A stretch of DNA of 64,000 nucleotides from WTFY01 sp965220895 (GTDB taxonomy: Bacteria > Pseudomonadota > Gammaproteobacteria > UBA4575). How positions within the stretch are numbered: position 1 is the stretch's first letter; every line of letters begins with the position of its first letter. Position numbers and translations under genes: made by a program. This document shows, piece after piece, positions 16,879-28,458 of this stretch. The stretch spans positions 1,905,453-1,969,452 of the forward strand of contig OZ244850.1 of assembly GCA_965220895.1 (NCBI GenBank), read 5' to 3'. The notes beneath the pieces were generated by a model. The model was not told where the DNA came from. It saw only the letters and a program-made list of their open reading frames with translations, and searched no databases.

Positions 16879-17883
16879 GTGGCACTGAACATCGATCCAG
16901 AAAAGGTCTGGTATTCAAACAGCACGCTTTCCGTCTTGCTGTTGCCCCTGTCCTGGCTGTTCCGGCTGATCGTTGCCCTCCGGCGGGCTTATTACCAGTT
17001 CGCTGGCCGCTCGCACAGCCCATCCCCGGCCTACGTGATCGTGGTGGGCAACATCGCGGTAGGTGGTACCGGGAAAACCCCTTTTTTGATCTGGCTGGCC
17101 AGGCAGTGCTGCAAGCGGGGACTGAAGACCGGCATCATCACCCGTGGCTACAAGGGCACCCGCACAGACCGGGTGGTTGAGGTTGGCACGGACAGCCGGG
17201 TCGAGGAGGTCGGCGACGAGGCTCTGCTGCTGGCAAGAAAGACTGCCTGTCCGGTGGTGGCGGCGACCGACCGCAGCCAGGCACTGGCGCGGCTCGTACA
17301 ATCCGCACAGCCCGATGTGGTGTTATCGGATGACGGGCTGCAGCATTACGCGATGGGCCGTGATTTCGAGATCGCGGTCATTGATGGCGTGCGGGAGTTC
17401 GGTAACGGCCGATGCCTGCCGGCGGGGCCCCTGCGCGAGCCGCCGTCGCGCCTTCGAAGCTGCGACCTCGTGGTGCGAAACGGACCGGCCAATCCACAGG
17501 GCCTGTATTTTGAAGTGCAGCCGGAAGAACTTCATGCATTGAACCTGCGCGAGGTGCGAAAGTCGCTGCAGGAGTTTCGCGGGCGCACGGTGCATGCCGT
17601 AGCAGGAATAGGAAATCCCGGACGCTTTTTCAGGCTGCTCAAGCAGGCGGGTCTTGACATCATCGAGCATGCCTTTGCAGACCACCATGCCTACGTGAAA
17701 GCGGACCTCGAGTTCGGTGATGATGCGCCGATCCTGATGACTGAAAAAGATGTCGTAAAGTGCGAGACTTTCCTTGACAGCGACATCTGGTATCTACCCA
17801 TAATAGTGCAGCCCAATGCGGCCCTGGAACAACGTATCTCGACCCTGATCGAAGGAATCCCGATTGCAAAAACAACTGCTTGA
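16879..17883 (+). CDS. lpxK: LpxK, tetraacyldisaccharide 4'-kinase
   Basis: LpxK phosphorylates the 4' position of the lipid A disaccharide on the inner face of the inner membrane. The 334-residue product has the N-terminal membrane-associated helix (LLLPLSWLFRLIVALRRAYY) and the P-loop VVGNIAVGGTGKTPF, followed by GIITRGYKG and LSDDGLQHYAMGRD. E. coli LpxK is 328 residues. Translation most likely begins at GTG 16879; upstream in-frame codons lie within msbA. Its 3' end overlaps the next gene by 20 nt. Confidence 0.95.
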   Translation: MALNIDPEKVWYSNSTLSVLLLPLSWLFRLIVALRRAYYQFAGRSHSPSPAYVIVVGNIAVGGTGKTPFLIWLARQCCKRGLKTGIITRGYKGTRTDRVVEVGTDSRVEEVGDEALLLARKTACPVVAATDRSQALARLVQSAQPDVVLSDDGLQHYAMGRDFEIAVIDGVREFGNGRCLPAGPLREPPSRLRSCDLVVRNGPANPQGLYFEVQPEELHALNLREVRKSLQEFRGRTVHAVAGIGNPGRFFRLLKQAGLDIIEHAFADHHAYVKADLEFGDDAPILMTEKDVVKCETFLDSDIWYLPIIVQPNAALEQRISTLIEGIPIAKTTA

Positions 17884-18058
17884 TATTCTGGTCTGCCCGG
17901 TCACCAAGGGGCCGTTGAAGTATGACCAGGAAAAGCAGGAGTTGATCTCCACTTCTGCAAAGCTTGCCTACCCGATTCGTGACGGCATCCCGGTCATGCT
18001 CGAAGATGAGGCCAGGTCACTCAGCGAAGAGGAATACGAGAAGTACAAGAGCCAGTAG
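17864..18058 (+). CDS. Trm112-family / YcaR-like small protein (UPF0434)
   Basis: A 64-residue protein with the family pattern LLDILVCPVTKGPL near the start and AYPIRDGIPVML in the middle. Only one cysteine (Cys11) remains of the zinc-finger pattern found in some relatives. It starts at TTG 17864 inside the lpxK reading frame, which suggests translational coupling. The position between lpxK and kdsB matches E. coli ycaR. Relatives in other organisms activate methyltransferases; the bacterial role is unclear. Confidence 0.9.
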   Translation: MQKQLLDILVCPVTKGPLKYDQEKQELISTSAKLAYPIRDGIPVMLEDEARSLSEEEYEKYKSQ

Positions 18059-18099
18059 CGCCTGACGCGGTTCAAGCTGTATCTGTCCGACGCCTGCTT

Positions 18100-18822
18100 A
18101 TGGATTTCAAGGTAGTCATCCCTGCACACTATGCATCGACCCGGCTGCCGGGCAAGGTGTTGCTGGAAGTGCGTGGCAAACCCATCATCGAGTACGTCTA
18201 CAGGAATGCATGTGCAAGCGGCGCAAAACACGTCTTGGTCGCCACCGACGACTCGAGAATCGTAGAGGCGGTACAGGCTTTTGGCGCCGAGGCCTGCCTC
18301 ACTTCGACAGAGCATACATCCGGTTCAGACCGGATTGCGGAGGCCATACAACGCAATGCCTGGCCTGAGGGCACCATCATCGTGAACCTGCAAGCGGATG
18401 AGCCGATGATGCCGGCAGAGAACATCGCGCAGGTCGCAACCAACCTCGGCCGCCACCCGGCGGTCGACATTGCAACCCTGTGTACCGGACTGGAGGTCGG
18501 GCATGAGGCGGGTGACCCGAACGTCGTCAAGGTCGTCCATGATCGTGACAACATTGCCACCGGCTTCAGCCGGAGCATGGAAGCCCTTGGAGCATCCGGG
18601 GGTCAAACCGTCTATCGTCACTTGGGGATCTATGCCTACCGTGCAGGTTTTCTGTGCAGGTTCACCCGGTGGCCGAGGTCGCGGCTGGAGAAAGAGGAGT
18701 CGCTGGAGCAGATGCGAGCCTTCGAACACGGCAGCCTGATTCATGTGCAGATGTGTCGCTCGGCACCGGGCATCGGAGTGGACACACAGGAAGACTATGA
18801 GGCCTTGCTGCAGGCACTGTAA
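18100..18822 (+). CDS. kdsB: KdsB, CMP-Kdo synthetase (3-deoxy-manno-octulosonate cytidylyltransferase), divergent
   Basis: KdsB activates Kdo with CTP for attachment to lipid A. The 240-residue product has the family layout: IPAHYASTRLPGK near the start, HTSGSDRIAE, LQADEPMM, YRHLGIYAYRAGFL, SLEQMR and GIGVDTQED. Several usually conserved positions differ: His10 stands where Arg is normal, Ala99 replaces Gly in the QGDEP motif, and the ALYFSR-x-x-IP segment reads ATGFSRSMEAL. Lys19, Asp100 and the HLGIY block are kept. Position after lpxK and the Trm112-like gene supports the Kdo role, but a change of sugar specificity is possible. Confidence 0.87.
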   Translation: MDFKVVIPAHYASTRLPGKVLLEVRGKPIIEYVYRNACASGAKHVLVATDDSRIVEAVQAFGAEACLTSTEHTSGSDRIAEAIQRNAWPEGTIIVNLQADEPMMPAENIAQVATNLGRHPAVDIATLCTGLEVGHEAGDPNVVKVVHDRDNIATGFSRSMEALGASGGQTVYRHLGIYAYRAGFLCRFTRWPRSRLEKEESLEQMRAFEHGSLIHVQMCRSAPGIGVDTQEDYEALLQAL

Positions 18823-19024
18823 AGCCTTCTGGCGGACCATTTCGGGTCCCTGAAAATCGAACAAGCCGGGGTAAAATTCGTCGCCGAATTGATGCAGCAG
18901 TCAAAAGGCTTCAGAGATGAAATATCAATATAAGCAAATGGCTACGAAAGGTTAATAATAATCTAGATCGGGATATTGAAAGTCTGGGAGCGGCGTTGAA
19001 ATTTCTCAATATTGGGCTCGTGGT

Positions 19025-19633
19025 TCAAAAAACCGGCTCGAGTGACAGAAGCAATCGTTCGCCCGCGCCATGGGGAGATCGGTGAACGACACCGGCAAAG
19101 CGGTTGTTCCATGCGCCACCCTTCAGCAACGACCAGTGGCCTGTGGTCAATTGCTGAATCTGCCGGTTGGCCTGGACGGGAGGTTCCATGGTCTCAAGGT
19201 CGGCGAAAACCGCCCAATCGACATCGCTGTTGGGAATCCAATCGGTGCCCACTCCGCTGAGCGTGATCAGCATACGGCAAGGCACATGATCCACATGAAA
19301 GCGCGGGCACATGGGTGCGCTCAGTGATTCGAGTCGAACACCGACCTGTTCACAGTCCATAAGCTCGCCTAGCATTTCGCTGGCCTCAGCGATTTGATCG
19401 AGCAGCGCAGGATGTACATCGGCATCGAGTGTCGCTGGCAGCTTACTCACCGGGGCTTCAGAATCATCTGCAGGCTGGACCCAGCGTAACTGCGAAACCT
19501 GACGTGAACGAATCAATCGCTTTGACAGGGCTTCACAAGTGCGCGCCTGCGGGCGTGTCACGCTGACGATTTCCACATCTTCATCATAGATCGCTGCAAA
19601 GTCGCCCAACTGATCACTGATTACCTGTCGCAT
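19025..19633 (-). CDS. DUF1826 family protein
   Basis: A 202-residue cytoplasmic protein of the DUF1826 family, function unknown, commonly encoded next to COG0523 GTPases in zinc-responsive loci. Conserved-looking segments are CPRFHVDHVPCRMLITLSG (a His/Asp/His/Cys cluster that might bind metal), GTDWIPN, LLKGGAWNN and VVHRSPHG. Its ATG at 19633 overlaps the stop of the GTPase gene by one base (TGATG), so it is translated by coupling and shares the upstream Zur-type site. Confidence 0.82.
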   Translation of the reverse strand: MRQVISDQLGDFAAIYDEDVEIVSVTRPQARTCEALSKRLIRSRQVSQLRWVQPADDSEAPVSKLPATLDADVHPALLDQIAEASEMLGELMDCEQVGVRLESLSAPMCPRFHVDHVPCRMLITLSGVGTDWIPNSDVDWAVFADLETMEPPVQANRQIQQLTTGHWSLLKGGAWNNRFAGVVHRSPHGAGERLLLSLEPVF

Positions 19634-20850
19634 CAGACGTCTGCCTCCTCGACTTCCTGGGTCCATTGCGGGAAAGGGTCCGGGAGCTGTTTCCAGCTAT
19701 CCGGACCGCCAGCAAGTTCTTTCTCGGTCAGAAGGCATGCATCCAATGCTCGACTGGCTTGTTCTTCGTCGAGTGCCTGCCCAATGAAGACGATCTCCTG
19801 ACGCCGGTCGCCGTAAGGCGGTTCGCACTTGCTCTCGATCGCCGCCCTGTGTTCCCTGTGGTCCGGCCACTGATCCTTGGGCATGGCGGACCAGAACAGG
19901 CCTGCAAATCCGTGATTCATGATGCCGCCTGCCTGAGACCATGAACCCGCCAGGTCAAAACGCGTAGCCAGCCAGAAGTACCCTTTTGATCGAACCAGGT
20001 TGCCGTGGCGCCAACCCTGTACGAGAAAGTCGTAGAGTCGCTGGGGGTGAAACGGCTTGCGCGCCCGATAGACGAAGCTGCCGATACCGTATTCCTCGGT
20101 CTCCGGCACGTGTTCGCCACGAAGTTCCGCCAGCCACCCAGGGGCGTTTGCGGCCTCGGCCATGTCAAACTTGCTCGTACCCAGAATGGTTGCAGGCTCG
20201 ATCTTTCCGTGGTCCGCAATGAGCACCTCGGCTCCGGGATTGAGGCGGCGGAGTGTGGCGAGCAACTCGTCAGTTTGAGGGCGATCGAGCAAATCGGTTT
20301 TTGTCACCACGATGACATTGCTGAACTCGACCTGGTCAATAAGGAGATCGGCAATATTGCGTTCGTCGTCCTCGCCGATCTCCATGTTCTTGTCTTTGAG
20401 GCTTTCAGCCTCGACCATCAGCCGTGGAAAATTGTAAGCGTCGACGACGGTAACCATGGTGTCGAGCCGGGCTACCGAGGACAGCGAGCGGCCCGTTTCA
20501 TCCTCGAACGTGAATGTTTCCGCGACGGGCAGCGGCTCGGAGACACCGGTCGATTCGATGAGGAGGTAATCGAAACGTTGCTCGTCTGCAAGGCGCGCGA
20601 CCTCGACAAGCAGGTCCTCCCTGAGCGTGCAGCAGATGCAGCCGTTGGTCATCTCAACGAGCCGCTCATCGACTTGCTGGAGGGACACGTCTTCACGGAG
20701 GAGATCCGCATCGATGTTGACCTCTCCCATGTCGTTCACAATGGCCGCAACCCGCAGGCCCTCGCGGTTGTTGAGAACATGATTCATGAGCGTCGTTTTG
20801 CCAGCGCCAAGAAACCCTGACAACACGGTTACGGGTAGAGATGATTCCAT
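19633..20850 (-). CDS. COG0523 G3E-family GTPase, predicted zinc metallochaperone (ZigA/YciC-like)
   Basis: A 405-residue GTPase with Walker A GFLGAGKTTL at residue 10, the metal-binding CxCC motif NGCICCTLREDL, the switch segment ESTGVSEPLP and the specificity motif VTKTD. A C-terminal CobW_C domain follows (FHPQRLYDFLV onward). Zinc-related members move zinc to client proteins when the metal is scarce. The ATG at 20850 has GGAGG 5 nt upstream. A 13-bp site resembling the Zur operator lies 18 nt upstream of the start, supporting a zinc-starvation role over a cobalamin or nitrile hydratase role. Confidence 0.93.
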   Translation of the reverse strand: MESSLPVTVLSGFLGAGKTTLMNHVLNNREGLRVAAIVNDMGEVNIDADLLREDVSLQQVDERLVEMTNGCICCTLREDLLVEVARLADEQRFDYLLIESTGVSEPLPVAETFTFEDETGRSLSSVARLDTMVTVVDAYNFPRLMVEAESLKDKNMEIGEDDERNIADLLIDQVEFSNVIVVTKTDLLDRPQTDELLATLRRLNPGAEVLIADHGKIEPATILGTSKFDMAEAANAPGWLAELRGEHVPETEEYGIGSFVYRARKPFHPQRLYDFLVQGWRHGNLVRSKGYFWLATRFDLAGSWSQAGGIMNHGFAGLFWSAMPKDQWPDHREHRAAIESKCEPPYGDRRQEIVFIGQALDEEQASRALDACLLTEKELAGGPDSWKQLPDPFPQWTQEVEEADV

Positions 20851-20868
20851 GTCTGCCTCCAAATGGAA

Positions 20869-20881
20869 GTTACAATATAAC
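20869..20881 (-). promoter_or_regulatory. Candidate Zur box upstream of the COG0523 GTPase
   Basis: On the minus strand the site reads GTTATATTGTAAC, an imperfect palindrome whose GTTATA and TAAC arms match the gammaproteobacterial Zur operator pattern (GTTATA-N-TATAAC). It sits 18 nt before the start codon, so bound Zur would block transcription or initiation. The assignment rests on motif similarity and on the gene family downstream. Confidence 0.7.
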
Positions 20882-20996
20882 ATATCAATATTTCTGGACT
20901 GGCACCGGGACGTGCGGGCCGGCTGGAGTGAAACGGGCGCTGTCTCGACCGCGGCGAAGGGTTCTGGTGGGCGGCTGGGAAAAGCCGCAGGGTCGT

Positions 20997-22367
20997 TCAG
21001 GCGTTCTTGGCCAACTCGGAGGCGAGCCCGGTATAATTCGCGGGTGTGAGGGCCAGCAGCTTGTCCTTTTCATCGGCCGGGAGCTCCAGCGAACGGATGA
21101 AATCTTCGATCTGGCGGGGTTCCAGGGACTGGCCACGTGACAGCTCCTTGAGCTTCTCGTAGGCGCCATCGATCCTGTATTTTCGCATGACCGTCTGGAT
21201 GGCTTCTGCCAGCACCTGCAGGTTATGGTCGAGATCCTCCAGTACCCGGCGCTCATCCACCTCGAGTTTTCCCAGCCCCCTTGACAGCGATCGATAGCCG
21301 ATCTCGCAGTGTGCCGCCGCCACGCCCAGGTTGCGCAGCACCGTCGAGTCACTGAGGTCACGCTGCCAGCGCGAGATCGGGAGTTTTGAAGAAAAGTGAT
21401 CCAGCAGGGCATTGGCCACTCCGAAATTGCCCTCTGCGTTTTCAAAATCGATCGGATTGATCTTGTGCGGCATGGTGGATGAACCTACCTCGCTCTCGAT
21501 CATTTTCTGGGTGAAGTAGCCAATGGAAATGTAAGCCCATGTATCCCTGCACAGATCGATCAGGATGGTGTTGATCCGTCGCAGTGCATCGCAGTACTCG
21601 GCGATGCAGTCGTGCGGTTCCACCTGGGTGGTGAAGCGGTTCAGGTTAAGGCCCAGGTTCTCGGCGAAACCGGCCGTAAGGGCTTCCCAGTCGATCTCCG
21701 GGTAAGCCGCCCGGTGTGCGTTGTAGTTGCCCGAAGCGCCGTTCATCTTCGCCAGCAGCCGCACGGTGTTGAAACGCTCCAGCTGCCCCTGCAGGCGGGC
21801 ATGTACATTGGCAAATTCTTTGCCCAGGGTCGTCGGTGACGCGGGTTGACCGTGGGTGCGCGAGAGCATCGGCAGGTCGGCGCGTTCATGGGCGAGGGCT
21901 TTCAGTGTCGAGGCGATTTCCCGGATGGAGGGTGTCAGGACTTCGACTCGAATCTCGTCCAGCATCAACGAGTAGGCTGTGCTGTTGATATCCTCGGACG
22001 TGCAGGCAAAGTGGATAAACTCGACCCGGTCGCGCAGTTCCTCGTTCGATTCCAGCTTGTCCCTCAGGTAATACTCGACGGCCTTGATGTCGTGGTTGGT
22101 CTGGGCCTCGATATCCTTGATCGTTTGCGCCTCGTCAATGTCGAAATCCTGGACGATGCTGTCGAGGAACGCGCGTGCAGATGAGGACAGCGGCCCCGCT
22201 TCCGGGATTTCGGCACGATCCGACAAGTGCTTGAGCCAGCCCACTTCCACTCTCAGCCGCTGCCTGAGCAGTCCGTACTCGCTGGCAATTTCACTCAGGC
22301 GTTCCGTCTTGTTTGCGTAGCGACCGTCAACGGGGGAAATCGCTGTGAGTCGACCGGCGGGGTTCAT
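20997..22367 (-). CDS. purB: PurB, adenylosuccinate lyase
   Basis: PurB catalyses two fumarate-releasing steps of purine synthesis (SAICAR to AICAR and adenylosuccinate to AMP). The 456-residue product matches E. coli PurB (456): LTAISPVDGRY at the start, FIHFACTSEDINSTAY, SRTHGQPASPTTLGKE and the signature GSSTMPHKINPIDFEN. The ATG at 22367 gives the family N-terminus; upstream in-frame ATGs at 22388 and 22406 would add unconserved residues. In many relatives purB follows hflD directly; here acnA and fumC lie between them. Confidence 0.97.
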   Translation of the reverse strand: MNPAGRLTAISPVDGRYANKTERLSEIASEYGLLRQRLRVEVGWLKHLSDRAEIPEAGPLSSSARAFLDSIVQDFDIDEAQTIKDIEAQTNHDIKAVEYYLRDKLESNEELRDRVEFIHFACTSEDINSTAYSLMLDEIRVEVLTPSIREIASTLKALAHERADLPMLSRTHGQPASPTTLGKEFANVHARLQGQLERFNTVRLLAKMNGASGNYNAHRAAYPEIDWEALTAGFAENLGLNLNRFTTQVEPHDCIAEYCDALRRINTILIDLCRDTWAYISIGYFTQKMIESEVGSSTMPHKINPIDFENAEGNFGVANALLDHFSSKLPISRWQRDLSDSTVLRNLGVAAAHCEIGYRSLSRGLGKLEVDERRVLEDLDHNLQVLAEAIQTVMRKYRIDGAYEKLKELSRGQSLEPRQIEDFIRSLELPADEKDKLLALTPANYTGLASELAKNA

Positions 22368-22506
22368 TTTGGAATTCGCAAATCCATGCATCGGCAGTAC
22401 AATCATTCAAGTATACTACAATCCCCATGCCGGACCGTCGGAAAACCAACCAGCCCAAGCCTCCCAGCCGCTACGTATTCAACACCCATCTGACCGGAGA
22501 TCTTCA

Positions 22507-23895
22507 ATGACTGACTCAAAGTTTCGCACCGAGAAAGACAGCATGGGTGAGCTCAATGTGCCGGCGGATGCCCTGTACGGCGCACAGACGCAAAGAGCCG
22601 TAGAAAATTTTCCGATCAGCGGGCTGACACTTCCAAATTCGTTCATCCACGCGCTTGGCCTGATCAAGGCCGCCTGTGCCCGTGCCAACGCCGAGCTGGG
22701 TCTCCTGGACAAGGGCACGGAATCGGTCATACGCAAGGCGAGCCTGTCGGTGGCAAACGGAGAGTACGATGCGCATTTCCCGGTGGACGTGTTCCAGACC
22801 GGTTCGGGCACCAGTACCAACATGAACGTCAACGAAGTGATCTCCCGGCTGGCCAGCTCCCTCGCCGACCAATCCGTGCATCCGAATGACCATGTCAACA
22901 TGAGCCAGAGTTCCAATGACGTCATTCCTACCGCCATTCATGTCAGCGCATGCCTGCAGACCGAGCAGGTCCTCAAGCCGGCGCTGGTGCATCTCGCCAA
23001 GGTGATGCGTGAGAAAGCCTCACAGAATCATGCGCAGGTCAAGACCGGTCGCACCCACCTGATGGATGCCATGCCGGTCACCCTGGGGCAGGAGATCGAG
23101 GCCTGGGCCCAACAGGTCGAGTACGGCATAGAACGTATCGAGCACACCCTGGGGCGGCTTCGCCAGCTTGTGCAAGGCGGTACCGCGGTGGGCAGCGGCA
23201 TCAATGCGGCCCCCGAGTTTGCAGCCGGGGTCGTGCAACAGCTGGTCGAGCTGACCGGGTATCCCTTTGAGTCCAAGCCCAACAAGTTCGAAGGGCTGGC
23301 CTGTCAGGACGGTGCGGTTGAATTGAGCGGACAGCTGAAAACGCTGGCCGTCAGCCTGATGAAAATATCCAATGACCTGCGCTGGATGAACTCCGGGCCG
23401 CTGGCGGGTCTCGGAGAAATTTCCCTACCCTCCCTGCAGCCTGGCAGCAGCATCATGCCGGGCAAGGTGAACCCGGTCATTCCCGAGGCGATGAGCATGG
23501 TCTGCGCCCAGGTGATCGGCAACGATGCGACCATCACGGTCGCGGGGCAGTCCGGCAATTTCCAGTTGAACGTGATGCTCCCGGTGATCGCCCATAATCT
23601 CCTGCAGAGCATCGAGCTGCTTACCAGTGCTTCCCGGGTTCTGGCTGACAAGGCCATCGAGGGATTCAAGGTGAACGAAGCTGCACTGCAGGACGCCCTG
23701 TCCAGGAATCCGATCCTCGTGACGGCACTGAACCGTATCGTCGGCTATGAAAAAGGGGCCGCGATTGCCAAGGCAGCCTACGCCTCGGGCAAGCCGGTAC
23801 TTGAAGTCGCCAAGGAAATGACAGACCTGGATGAGGCGCAGCTCAAGCGACTGCTTGACCCGGCGCAACTGACCCGGGGCGGGATCCAGGAATAA
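22507..23895 (+). CDS. fumC: FumC, class II fumarate hydratase
   Basis: FumC interconverts fumarate and malate in the TCA cycle without an iron-sulfur cluster. The 462-residue product shows GELNVPADALYGAQTQRAVENF near the N-terminus in part, the TGSGTSTNMNVNEV block, KTGRTHLMDAMPVTLGQE and the signature GSSIMPGKVNPV. The ATG at 22507 has CCGGAGA about 7 nt upstream. It is the only plus-strand gene between purB and nudJ and converges with acnA, 32 nt between stops. Confidence 0.97.
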   Translation: MTDSKFRTEKDSMGELNVPADALYGAQTQRAVENFPISGLTLPNSFIHALGLIKAACARANAELGLLDKGTESVIRKASLSVANGEYDAHFPVDVFQTGSGTSTNMNVNEVISRLASSLADQSVHPNDHVNMSQSSNDVIPTAIHVSACLQTEQVLKPALVHLAKVMREKASQNHAQVKTGRTHLMDAMPVTLGQEIEAWAQQVEYGIERIEHTLGRLRQLVQGGTAVGSGINAAPEFAAGVVQQLVELTGYPFESKPNKFEGLACQDGAVELSGQLKTLAVSLMKISNDLRWMNSGPLAGLGEISLPSLQPGSSIMPGKVNPVIPEAMSMVCAQVIGNDATITVAGQSGNFQLNVMLPVIAHNLLQSIELLTSASRVLADKAIEGFKVNEAALQDALSRNPILVTALNRIVGYEKGAAIAKAAYASGKPVLEVAKEMTDLDEAQLKRLLDPAQLTRGGIQE

Positions 23896-23927
23896 GCCAG
23901 GCTGGGTGCGGTGTCGAAGCGGGCAGC

Positions 23928-26588
<2,661 letters not shown>

Positions 26589-26690
26589 GCAAACTCCTCA
26601 ATATCCGTCGGCAGGATGAATCCCTGGGGAAAAAGACCGCAATTATCTGGTATTTCTGTACCTCGGGTAAACTCAAAACAGGCACAAAAT

Positions 26691-27320
26691 TCAGTGCAGG
26701 CTCTCTTTTCTCAGGGTCTTGATGTGCTTGAGCATCGAAGCCCTCCCCAGCAGGAGGGACCAGCGTTTTCCCTGGGCGTGGCGCCACAGGGCAATGGCCC
26801 GTATCGCAGCAAGCAAAAGTGCGCGAATCATGCTCGCATATTCATCGGTACTCAAGAAGCTCGGGTTTCCCTTGACGATCACCTTGGGCCCCAGCGGGCT
26901 GATGTGCGCCTGGTACATGCGGCCAAGATCCTGGGCCAGTTCCTGGATGGGGGTGTTTTGTGGATCGTACAACGCGGCGATGCAGCGGATCTCGTCGCCA
27001 AGTGCACGTGTGGCTTTTGTATCCGTGTGCAACTGGCTTTCCAGGTGCATCAGGCTGACGGCATGGCGGGTCCGTTCTATGGTGTTTGCGTCATTGCGGT
27101 TTATCGCGGTTTCAGACAGCATGCGCAACCCGAGCCTCAGGTTTTGTGCCATGCCGTAGACCTCCAGGTAATCCTGCGTATCGGTCTTGAGGACGCTTTC
27201 CAGGGTTGCAGGCAGGCAGTAGTCGGACACGTCCCCGTCCCGTGCCACCGACTGGGTCAGGGCCAGCGCCTGGTAAAGACCGGCAAGAGCAATGGTCTGG
27301 TCTCGGGTTACTGTAAACAT
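26691..27320 (-). CDS. hflD: HflD family protein (DUF489)
   Basis: A 209-residue helical protein matching E. coli HflD (213), a peripheral membrane protein reported to affect lysogeny through CII; its cellular role is unclear. It starts MFTVTRDQTIALAGLYQALALTQ and keeps LEVYGMAQNLRLGLRML and SHLGP-like PLGPKVIVKG. The gene follows mnmA after 25 nt, the widely conserved mnmA-hflD order. A longer reading upstream to 27782 lies antiphase inside mnmA and is rejected. Confidence 0.93.
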   Translation of the reverse strand: MFTVTRDQTIALAGLYQALALTQSVARDGDVSDYCLPATLESVLKTDTQDYLEVYGMAQNLRLGLRMLSETAINRNDANTIERTRHAVSLMHLESQLHTDTKATRALGDEIRCIAALYDPQNTPIQELAQDLGRMYQAHISPLGPKVIVKGNPSFLSTDEYASMIRALLLAAIRAIALWRHAQGKRWSLLLGRASMLKHIKTLRKESLH

Positions 27321-27345
27321 GGGGGCGTCCTGTACGCTACGGGCA

Positions 27346-28428
27346 CTAGGCTTCGCGCCCGGTGATGATGCCTCCTCCGAGGCACTGGTCCTGCTGGTAG
27401 AACACGATGCTCTGTCCCGGGGCGACCGCCCACTGGGGCTCGGCAAAGGAGGCTTCGTAACTGCCGTCATCACGCTCGCTGATCGAGCAGCCTTGGTCGG
27501 CCTGGCGGTATCGTATTTTTGCGGTGAGGTCCTTCGTGTCCGCGGGAGGCTCCCCCGCAATCCAGTGGATTGTCTGCGCAAGGACGCGCGAGTGCAGCAG
27601 GGCAGGGTGTTGTTTGCCCTGGACCACGTACAGGGTGTTGGCGGGGATGTCCTTGTCGGAGACGTACCAGGCCCCTTCAGGCAAATGTGCCTGTCCTCCG
27701 ATGCCGAGGCCCTGGCGCTGGCCGATCGTGTAGAACATGGCACCCTCGTGTGTACCCAAAGGTTCTCCATCCATTGAGACAATCGGTCCCGGTTTGCCCG
27801 GCAGGTACCGCTTCAGGAAATCCCTGAATTTTCGCTCGCCGATGAAGCAGATCCCGGTGCTGTCTTTCTTGTCGTGCACCTTGAAATCCTGGGCCCTGGC
27901 GATCTCGCGCACCTTCGATTTGCCGATGTCGCCCAGGGGGAAAAGTGATTTCCGCAGCTGGTCTTGCTCCAGGGTATGCAGAAAGTAGCTCTGGTCCTTT
28001 TGCCTGTCGCGGGCCTTTCTCAGGCAGGGCTCGGAGGGACCCGTCTCGCAGCGTGCGTAGTGCCCGGTGGCAATGTAGTCGGTATCGAGTTCCAGGGCGT
28101 GGTCCAGGAAGGCGCGGAACTTGATTTCCCGGTTGCAGACGATATCCGGGTTGGGCGTTCTGCCGGCCCGGTACTCTTCCAGAAAGTACTGGAATACCCG
28201 ATCCCAGTATTCACTTGAAAAATTGACCGTGTGCAGGTGGATGCCGATCCTCTTACATACCTGCCGGGCATCCTCGAGGTCGATTGCGGCGGCACAGTAT
28301 TCCTCCTGGTCATCCTCTTCCCAGTTTTTCATGAACAGGCCTTCAACCTCGAGGCCCTGTTTGCATAAAAGCCAGGCGGCTACGGAGGAATCGACCCCGC
28401 CCGACATGCCCACCATCACCTTGCTCAT
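27346..28428 (-). CDS. mnmA: MnmA, tRNA-specific 2-thiouridylase
   Basis: MnmA adds sulfur at U34 of tRNAs for Lys, Glu and Gln, receiving it from the TusE relay or a desulfurase. The 360-residue product has the PP-loop GMSGGVDSSV at residues 7-16 and both catalytic cysteines (NPDIVCNREIKF and STGICFIGER), followed by the tRNA-binding PTYTIGQRQGLG-like block FYTIGQRQGLGIGG. Length and order match E. coli MnmA (368). It lies 30 nt downstream of the Nudix gene in one operon. Confidence 0.97.
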   Translation of the reverse strand: MSKVMVGMSGGVDSSVAAWLLCKQGLEVEGLFMKNWEEDDQEEYCAAAIDLEDARQVCKRIGIHLHTVNFSSEYWDRVFQYFLEEYRAGRTPNPDIVCNREIKFRAFLDHALELDTDYIATGHYARCETGPSEPCLRKARDRQKDQSYFLHTLEQDQLRKSLFPLGDIGKSKVREIARAQDFKVHDKKDSTGICFIGERKFRDFLKRYLPGKPGPIVSMDGEPLGTHEGAMFYTIGQRQGLGIGGQAHLPEGAWYVSDKDIPANTLYVVQGKQHPALLHSRVLAQTIHWIAGEPPADTKDLTAKIRYRQADQGCSISERDDGSYEASFAEPQWAVAPGQSIVFYQQDQCLGGGIITGREA

Positions 28429-28458
28429 GTCACGGCCCGCCAGGCAGGACTGCTGTGG

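Noticed and set aside
27321..27782. Extension of hflD upstream into mnmA
   Set aside because: The added residues are antiphase to intact mnmA and rich in Ser, Thr and Arg; the HflD family start is at 27320.
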